Origin: Ceriagrion tenellum | Lineage: Eukaryota; Arthropoda; Insecta; Odonata; Coenagrionidae | NCBI GenBank assembly: GCA_963169105.1 | Contig: OY720640.1 | Span: forward strand, 118,220,085-118,284,084 | DNA: 64,000 nucleotides | Direction: 5' to 3' | Shown here: in pieces, positions 56,111 through 64,000 of the stretch | Layout of the letters: each line of letters opens with the position of its first letter | How positions within the stretch are numbered: the stretch's first letter is position 1 | The notes under the pieces: model-generated | The model's database searches: none | What the model saw: only the letters and a program-made list of their open reading frames with translations | Told to the model about the DNA's origin: nothing | Program-made: the position numbers and the translations under genes

Positions 56111-58889
56111 CTTCGGCACGTTAGTTCTTTACGCTACGGAAATTTACTATTACTAAATTTATATCGCATTTAGCTTGAATGTCGGTTCGAGTTTTTCGGT
56201 AATTTTGTGTGCTCTCTTTTTGATGTACTTGAATCTGATTGCGTCACCATCCTACCGCGATCTATAGTTTTTATTGATTAATACAGTAAATCTTCACTTT
56301 GTAAAACTGTCCGATACGGAAAAAACTGCCAGGGCTAGTATAAGTTTTATATCAGATGCACACGAGATTTACTGAGTGCCAGCATGATGCTTAACAGTTC
56401 AAATAATTTCCACATACTCTTAAAAATGGTATTAATAGTAATTTATCGATATTCGAGTATATCATACAATGATTGAGCGTTATAAGAAAGGGACTTCTCC
56501 AAAATTCCCAAAAAACGTTCCTCTTAATGAGGGTGCTCCAGATGAGATCTTCGTCTTTACCATCCTTTTCCACGAATCATTTGGTTCCGGGATTCCAATA
56601 ATGACGCGCTATCAAAAGGTGTTGTTCCTATGGAAAATTTGCTCTGTACTCCCTCATGGCTGAGTAACTTATTCTACATGTAGCTATTCTACTTTCAAAT
56701 AACTATTCAGAAACAAGACTTCGTAAACCGTCCGCATGGGTTATATACGATATTTTTCCGTGAATCTTGGATTTAAAGACGCATGACATAAGTAATTGAA
56801 AGAAGTAAGAGGTGTTATACGCACATTAAATTTACGCAAAATACATCTACATACTACCCTGCGATCCGCCTACCACCACAACACCGAATGATTTATTCTA
56901 GATGTAGCAATTTCACTTTCAATTTGCTATTCGGAAACAAAAACCTCTTTAACTGTCCGCATGGGTTATATTGGATAATTTCCCGTGAATCTTAGACATA
57001 AAGACACATCGTATCAGCAACAAAACGAAGTTAGACGAGTTATACGAACATTCGGTTCACGGAAGATACTTGAATCATTCAGATCGATAATATGTTTGTG
57101 AGAAGGAAGACGAATAATTACCAGAAGACCAGAAAGAGTTAATACATTCCCATCTTTAATCATTAGGGTTGACATCGAGAAAACTTATCGGGTGGTAAGC
57201 TACGGCACGAACAAGGAAAGAAATGAACAAGGAATCCATAGTTTTGTGTTAAGAAAATACAACAACATTATAGTACAGTCAGTTAAGGCTGTGCTTACAT
57301 GTATGTATAATGAATATAAATGAACAACTAGTAATAGTCTAATAAGTTCTATTTTTCGATCCTCGACTTGCTGTTGGGTAGTACAGACCTAAAAGTATCA
57401 TTTATTGGCCTGTAACACATAAGCAGTGGGGAAAGTTATCATCAAATTCTTTTTCATAACTCGGCCGGGCTAACGTAGCACAAATCCTTCATAAATGCCC
57501 ATTACTGGACCATCCAACCCTGTTTCATTCATGAACCAAATAGTTCTAACCCTATCAATCTGCTATCAACCGGTCAGGTTTAGCTGCTGTACAATATTTC
57601 CGTTAGAACACTTCTTTTAATTGCGGTTTTTGCTTTCCTAGGTAAACACCCATTCTTACGTATTTAGCACAAATTTTCCCTAGGACTTCCCTACCGATAT
57701 TCCCACCTCTTTTATTATCATTATCGATCCTTCCATATTCCGCAAACAATCGACCAATACCCAAAAAAACCGGCTACTTGCTCAATTATTTCCTCCTTTA
57801 CATATATAGTATTTCAAATCGTTATCCTTATCACTATCAATTAATTTAATGTTTCACGCATTATTCCACTTATCTCTTTTCCGTATTCCGGAAAAAGTTG
57901 CGAAGAAATATTATGTAACTCCATTAAAATGTCAGAGAGACACACTGCTCATATACGCTCAACAAAACTCGCACGTTTATATACCCATCCGATGTTATCT
58001 CATCTATTTATATTACACCAATATTATCCCACAACGCCTCTCTTTAACATTTATCATTAATAATTTTGAAAAGCCTTGGAGATATAATGCATCTCTCCTT
58101 TGCGGCAAGTTAAATATGAAACTAATCATGTTAGAGTAACACTAGTTATGCTATCGTTTTAGGCCGCATGCATGACATTTGTAACTAATCGTTCACTCCA
58201 CATTCTCTCAAAAACTTCCACAACCAATTTTCATTCACTTTTCCCGTCTCTAGCTTTTATCACTACGCTAAATCAAAAAATTCACTATACACTTCATTTT
58301 GGAAGTACATATTCTTTCCTGGCAATGGCTGAAGTGAGAACTGCTGTTCACTACATACACCAAAATTCTCACCCCGCATAACAAACCCACAGTTCTGTCA
58401 ATATTAGTTTTCTAGTATATATAGATATTTGTTTTACTGAACAATTTTCCCGGAGTACACAATAAATATACTGCTCCTTCAATCTACATTATATAATTAC
58501 GGTCAACCATCCCTTTGCAAGGAGGAATCACTCCAAAGGAGCATTTAAACACGAATAATTAAAATCATACTAGAGACTTAAGGCTATTTACAGCGACCCA
58601 GAAAGTCAGTACCACACATTAATTTCTAGAGGTGGGTTGTGGACAACCGTATTATCAAGGTCAAGAAACCTTCCTGATACGATTCAGGAAAGACTAGCGG
58701 GTGGAGTACTTCTCGAAGTATACTAACGATTATGGGCAAACCTAGAGACCAGTAGAGCATGTACGCCGCCAACAATCTATTCAAAATCACCGATAAGAGA
58801 CAAAGAAAAATTGGGGAGAGAAAGATGACTCAATCAAGCCGTTCCCGTATAGAATGATATTGACAGCTAATGATATCAGGGCGTAGGAA
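56110..58889. other. Duplicated sequence, copy B
   Basis: Matches 9620-11790. Contains the tandem pair 56707-56845/56929-57070 and, between them, a solo non-LTR tail (56843-56890, ATACATCTACATACTACCCT). Bases 57507-58050 are absent from copy A. The plus ORF 57849-58139 spans that junction and is not supported by copy A. Confidence 0.45.
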
Positions 58890-59391
58890 ATATTGCCTAA
58901 TGACTTTCGTTAATTTAATTATCAATTAGTTTATTATAAAAGTACGCCCCGAGAATAATGCGACGTATGTCAAGAAATAATTAATATGCTCATTTGAAAT
59001 ACTTAAATTGTAGTGGTAATACGTTGAGAAATCAATATTTGATAATTACACCGAGATATTCTGCTACAAGGTTACTACAGTAAGGAGTTTCACGTTCGGT
59101 TCAAAGCTACAGCTGACGAATTCGTATTTTAGTTATACCTCGCGCGAAAAACAGAAACATCGTTTAGAAATTAAACTTATCTGTTCATCGAGATGTACAA
59201 TGAATAAGGTGACAACAATGGTTATTCTGTGGATCGTTGGCGAAAGCCGAGCTAAGGCGGGTTCGCGTGTGAGTGTTCCTACCTACCGACCTATCCCCAC
59301 CCCCCAACCTCGTGTACCTATTGGACCGCTTACCCGCAGGAGAGCGGAGAACAACCCTCTCTGCCCCAGCGTGTGATAACCAAGGTCTCAG

Positions 59392-59595
59392 TTAGCTTGG
59401 CCACGCCATTGTCTGTGTGGGACGGGGTTCTGATTTTTGGTCCCCAGCCTGCCTAAGAGTGCAAAGGCAGTGCAATGGCTGGGGGTGTAAAGTGGGGCCC
59501 TTAGCCAGGCCAACGAGTGCGTCGGGGGCGGCTAAGGGATCTTTCGTGTACCAGCCGAAGTCTTCTCGACCCCCGGTCCCCCGACCGGAAGCCAT
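59392..59595 (-). CDS. Small ORF in GC core, copy B (67 codons)
   Basis: Identical in translation to 12203-12406. ATG start about 180 bases after the predicted initiator. Gly/Pro/Arg-rich, no domain recognised. Translation is unproven. Confidence 0.25.
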   Translation of the reverse strand: MASGRGTGGREDFGWYTKDPLAAPDALVGLAKGPTLHPQPLHCLCTLRQAGDQKSEPRPTQTMAWPS

Positions 59596-59773
59596 TCTCT
59601 CCAGGCCGGAACCGCGGACCTTAATTCCCCGGGCGGGGAGGTCCCTTCGGGAAATTGGGTACGTAAGATAGGCTACCGTGGGTCGGGCCGCTCAAACGTT
59701 CCAAATCCCTGTCCCTATCACGTCGTCGATGAACCTGAAAAGAACTGTCATCACGTCGGCGTCCTATCAGCAT

Positions 59774-59825
59774 CTGACGGTCGCATCGAAATGGCCGTCC
59801 TTATATAGGTAGAAAGATGACGTCA
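59774..59825 (-). promoter_or_regulatory. CRE + TATA + initiator, copy B, facing left
   Basis: On the minus strand: TGACGTCA (59818-59825), CTATATAAG (59800-59808), and CGTCAGATG with TCAG at 59774-59777. Spacing is the same as in the other two copies, and all bases of the three elements are conserved. Confidence 0.6.
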
Positions 59826-61639
59826 CTGGGCTGCGAGTGGGGGCGAAGGTGTGCGGGGGGGAGGGCGGAGGTGTGGGGTTTGCGGAGATGGGGGGGGGGG
59901 GGCGACTTGATCTAGTAACGTCCAATCAGGGAGGGGCGTTTCCAAAACTTCCTTATATGGTGATCTTCCTCATCGCTAGCTACTAAAGGCCTCTTCCCGC
60001 GCAACTAAATATTAATTAGTTAGCTTTTATTTTACAAATTATTATTACGTTTATCTGTAATTAAATGCCCTGTGATCATCACTTTAGTTTTTAAAACTGT
60101 AATTGCAAATAGTGCGATCTCCATTCCTATGACTCTAGATTACGGTATTTTCATCTGTTAATCACATATTTACATAGTAGAATCAAGTCATGAGTATAAT
60201 TACGTTTTCTGTCTGATTATAAACTGTATCTCTACGTATTTTTCGCATCACTATTATTTTTAATTCGTTTCGCACGCATTAATGTTCTTTTCTTCTAATA
60301 GAGTAGTCCTTGTTCGTTTAGAGACAATCATTGACAAATTTGATTGTGCACGGGTTTAAGTGCTATTTATTTTGTTGATCACCACATAAATTTAGCACGT
60401 ATTCTTCGATACATCTATATCTACTAAATACCGTTCAAGCCAAGCCACTACGATGTGTAGAACGGGATGATTCATAAGAGTCACTCAGCACTCATTCCAG
60501 CTCAAATAAGACCCTTGCACCCTCCACCAGCCACTAAGTACAGGCCATAAGCATGCCATAAGTAGTCACGATAACAGTTGAGCGATCAGACCAGAAACTA
60601 GGAGTGAAGTACGTAGACGAACGTATCGTTCAATCAGGGAGGGGGGTTTCCAGAACTTCCTAATATGATGATTTTCCTCATCGCTAGCTCTTAAAGGCTT
60701 CTTCCCGCGCAACTAATTATTAATTAGTTAGCATTTGTTTACAAATTATTATTGAATTTATCTCTAATTAAATGACCTGTGATCGCCACTTAAGTTTTTA
60801 AAAATATCATTGCAAATAGTTCGATCTACATATCGATGACTATTGATTACGATATTTTCATCTGTCAATGAAGTAATAATTTAGAAGTGTTCGGTCATGG
60901 ATATGGCTTTGCAAGCCATCCTTAACTAGTTTTGTCTCGTAGTACAAAACCAAACAGAAATCACGTTATCCATATCCATGTTAACTAGTTTGGTCTCGTA
61001 ATGCAATGTAAAACAAATCACAAACTCAGTTTTTATTTTTACTTTTGAAAAATACTCTTTTGAATCATATTTACTGGAAAATGATGAACTCGTAGTACAA
61101 CGAGACCATCAACATCAAGCGTAACTCCTCTAGCATAATGATCTTCAGTCATCTAACATCTTGGCTAATGACTACAAAAATATTGAAAAAAATTGATGGT
61201 ATCAAGAAGGCTTTTCTTTGTCTCGGGTCTTCATAGTTTTTGTTTCAAAAGTGTTGATCGACTTCGATATGGCAATGGAAATATAAGCTTATTTTTAACC
61301 TGGAGCTACTACAAGAGCATAAATAGGAAGAAAGTTTTGAGGTACCTATGTGATTCTATTTTGGGGTACCTCAATAAATCCTAAACCCGTTTACTATTGT
61401 TTAAAAGTATAATGCATTCCGCCATCAGAGTCTTCGTTAGTTATATAATTGCAATTGTAGTAAAGTATCATATTATTGTGCGTAGCGCTCTCCTAATTTC
61501 TGTTCCTATCGCTTTTTTAAAATCCTGACTGCATTTTGTATGCGCCTAGCAGTCGGTAAAAAGAGCATGGCTAGAATTTTAAATGGCATGATGTATGTAT
61601 TCATCTATAATTTGAAATGGTATGATATATAACGTGGAA

Positions 61640-61984
61640 TCACCCCATGCCACACATCCTAGTGCTATCTTGCACGTAATTTGTGGATGTATAGAGGGGT
61701 GACGATTTTTGTTGCATCCAAAAGTATGCCATCAGACCCAAAAAAGGGTAAAATATTTGGGCGTGTACGAATAGAAAACTTTTGGCCAGAACGCCTGTAT
61801 GATGGAGGATAAAATTTACGCACAAAACCAAGATTTGTGTGGTTATATAAGGAAGTACCTGTTATCAGTGCAATTTAGCAACGATATTGCAATTCATTGG
61901 CGAAGGAATAAGTGTGAGGGCTTAGTATATGATACCAAAAACGTACGACCATACACAGAAACTCAATTGCTCACTTCGACGTAA
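61640..61984 (+). other. ORF-like block shared by all three arms, copy B
   Basis: The plus frame 61799-61984 (61 codons) with DKIYAQNQDLCGYIRKYLLS and VRPYTETQ matches 14519-14776. An opposed frame (61640-61831) is also open. See the note at 14439. Confidence 0.25.
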
Positions 61985-62999
61985 GAATCTCGCCGTAGAA
62001 GTGTAGGTATTCATGACTTAAACGTGAGTCAGTATCTCTTCAATCAAGTTCAAGGGCAATTCTTATACATTCGTAATCTCGTAGAGCATATTATTGCTTA
62101 TTCTTCTTCATGGAGAATACATAGTGTTTAGAATAGCAAAATGTCAGTCATCATTTTATTATTTGTGGCAAGTCTCCGTATTATCAGGTCCATGAATCTT
62201 CAGGCCATATACATTTAGCAGAGTATATACCGAAGGAAGTATTTATTTGGCATTTGAACGATGAACGATGAAACACGAGTGCACTATACTTTAACTAAGA
62301 TACAACGATTGGTTAATATTATAAATTCAATTGATATATAATAGTGAATGGTATTAAATTAAGCAAAAGCTCTATCATGACGGAAATTTAAAGCGGTGAT
62401 AGTTTCTAATAATGATGTTAAGATATTTAGCAAAAATAACTTTTCCTGATACATACCTGGTAAGGGCCTTTTAGGGTTTTTGAGCGTTAGTTTTATCAGT
62501 GAAATTCAGAATATTAACTTGTTGTTTTCTCTTACAGCTTAAATTGTGTACCTTGTGGAGTTTTTCGACCAATTATTTTGTTTTTAGGCATGGTATACAT
62601 TTGCACAGATTTCGACTTTAACCGCACAATTGCAAAGTATTTCGCTTACAAGTTATTGAAAGATTTCCGCAAAGTTGAAAATATGTGATTTTCTACGGAC
62701 TATTGTCAATGAGCAGGAATAATCCAGTAATGACACTGGTATTTTAAGATTTATCATTTGAAATATGATCAACTCTTAGCCCTTCATTGCCTCCAAAAAT
62801 ATTATTTCATGTTAGCTTCCTTTAATGACTGATACCACTTTCCGTGTAAAGATCTTAGGCGATATATAGAATGTAAAGTACCATGAGTCCATTATTTTTA
62901 CCTGTTGTTCTACGCATCTGCGGACGCAGGCAGGCGCATAACGCATTAGAGTGTTTCCTAATTTTATATGGTTTTTGTATAATATTCCACGTAGTTAAC
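61985..62999. other. Arm interior retained only in part elsewhere
   Basis: 61990-62285 matches the complement of 16566-16862. 62286-62999 has no counterpart in the window and is AT-rich without a gene. In the left arm the whole 1 kb is missing. Confidence 0.5.
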
Positions 63000-64000
63000 G
63001 ACCTTTTTTGGTAGTATTTGTGAAAGTTCAAAGTAAGTTACATTAAGTTAATCTTTTCCCTGGCTTTATAATAATTTTCTCAGCTTGATACCTGAATTCT
63101 AAATATTAATTACTCATTATGTCCCGAAGCACGATTTTTCATTTGGACTCGAATCCATCGGTTCGATTTCCATGAATTCGATCGTAATTATCTTGCATCA
63201 AGGAGTGATTCCAACACAACCGCCCAGCAGAGGGCGGTTTCCCCTTTCGGTAGAGTCGATCATGTTTTCAATTTTCATCCTCAATGGCGAAACTCTCTTA
63301 CCCTTAATAGGTCTATTTAAGTATTTATCTAGATAAATATTGAGTTGTCAGTTACTACGGTCACATTACGTTAAAACAATTGTAACCTCTACTTATCAGT
63401 TTGAGAAACGTTCTAGGAAATTAGCTGTAAGATCAATAAATTACACTTTTAATATTCATAAATTAGAATTGTATTTCGCCGCCAAGTACTTCAGTCTTTT
63501 GGTTGGGTTTTATAACTGTTGTGACTGGGTATTAGTCAGATTTTTGTTGTAACCTGAAATGATTCATACCAGAAATTTCTCATCTGAAAAAACACTATTC
63601 ATTGATGTATAAATCGCCGACTGTATTTGCCGAAAATTTACCGTGTTTTGGATTAAGCACAAAGCTGTACATCTTCTCGTGTTATAATGTGCTAATAATA
63701 TACAGATGTAAATACTTTTGTGAAAAGCCTGTATTCTATTTTAAAATTTTTGAGAAGCATATCTCATTCTTATGATATTAATATGGGTACCTTGAAACTG
63801 TCTGGCAGTCACGTTTCCTTTCGGCCGGTACATACCCTTATGTTCATTTTCATCTGTGCGAAATCGGCCTTCGAGTACATGCGTATGAAAGAATTTGTCA
63901 GCGGAAATATAAATGTCTATATTTCTCAAGGAAATTTGAAGTCTAGCTGAGGTCATTACAAGTGAGGTAGTTGCATTTGACCGACCAGAATGGTTGTGGA
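63000..64000. other. Palindrome spacer equivalent, copy B
   Basis: Matches 14790-15793; the last 400 bases are nearly identical to 15385-15793, including the opposed ORFs at 63720-63950 and 63741-63956. Continues past the window end. Confidence 0.6.

Larger units (their letters stand above)
59230..59900 (-). other. GC-rich conserved core, copy B
   Basis: Nearly identical to 12060-12680. Visible differences include TTAATTCCCC for TTGGTTCCCC (59621) and single changes near 59738, 59760 and 59779. The inner G-rich edge (59850-59902: runs of G7, G4 and G12) is longer than in the left arm and matches the right arm. Confidence 0.7.
58890..62285 (+). repeat. Third copy of the palindrome arm (direct relative to left arm)
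   Basis: Direct copy of 11790-14790 and complement of 16565-20228. It keeps the 59130-59240 block missing from the left arm, lacks the RT patch of 14177-14260 and lacks the 295-bp insert of the right arm, so it is closest to the inferred ancestor. If its own inverted partner exists it lies beyond the window. Confidence 0.9.
47160..64000 (+). repeat. Segmental duplication, copy B (partner 4045-15860)
   Basis: Colinear partner of copy A and generally the more complete one. It has extra segments at 51.81-54.88, 54.97-55.22, 57.51-58.05 and 62.0-63.0 kb. The match is still continuing at the last base of the window. Confidence 0.9.

Overview
The window looks like nuclear DNA of an invertebrate, most likely an arthropod. 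It is AT-rich, has no operons or compact genes, and is packed with decayed transposons: CR1/L2/Jockey-type non-LTR elements with GATGTAGATG-like 3' tails, a Tigger/pogo element, Tc1, Merlin, CACTA-like and piggyBac-like elements, tRNA-derived SINEs and foldback MITEs. The species cannot be named from the sequence alone.

Layout. 1-4.0 kb: retroelement scraps around an element with long inverted repeats, plus a SINE-like tRNA relic. 4.0-15.8 kb: copy A of a large direct duplication; copy B runs from 47.16 kb to the window end. Copy A includes the left arm of a long palindrome (arms about 11.79-14.79 and 16.57-20.23 kb), and copy B repeats that left arm at 58.9-62.3 kb. Each arm carries a GC-rich core of about 0.6 kb that is far better conserved than its flanks, preceded by a CRE + TATA + initiator promoter facing away from the palindrome centre. 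20.2-31.2 kb: mostly featureless AT-rich DNA with a Tigger-like relic (21.9-24.6 kb), a Tc1 scrap (27.5 kb) and small MITEs. 31.5-32.5 kb: Merlin transposase relic. 32.8-37.6 kb: foldbacks and a non-LTR 3' half. 37.7-40.8 kb: a non-LTR ORF1/ORF2 junction split by a 2.4-kb CACTA-like element. 41.5-44.4 kb: two GC-rich open segments with matching splice sites and phase, the only good candidate for an ordinary host gene. 44.5-47.0 kb: MITEs. 47.16-64 kb: copy B, containing the most complete non-LTR element (53.3-56.1 kb).

No intact transposase or reverse transcriptase was found; every TE protein has stops, frameshifts or missing ends. The parts that do not read as ordinary TE debris are the palindrome with outward promoters and conserved GC core, the two-exon gene, and the foldbacks carrying hammerhead-ribozyme-like cores. 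All similarity statements come from comparing the sequence with itself by eye and from recalled family motifs; no search was run.
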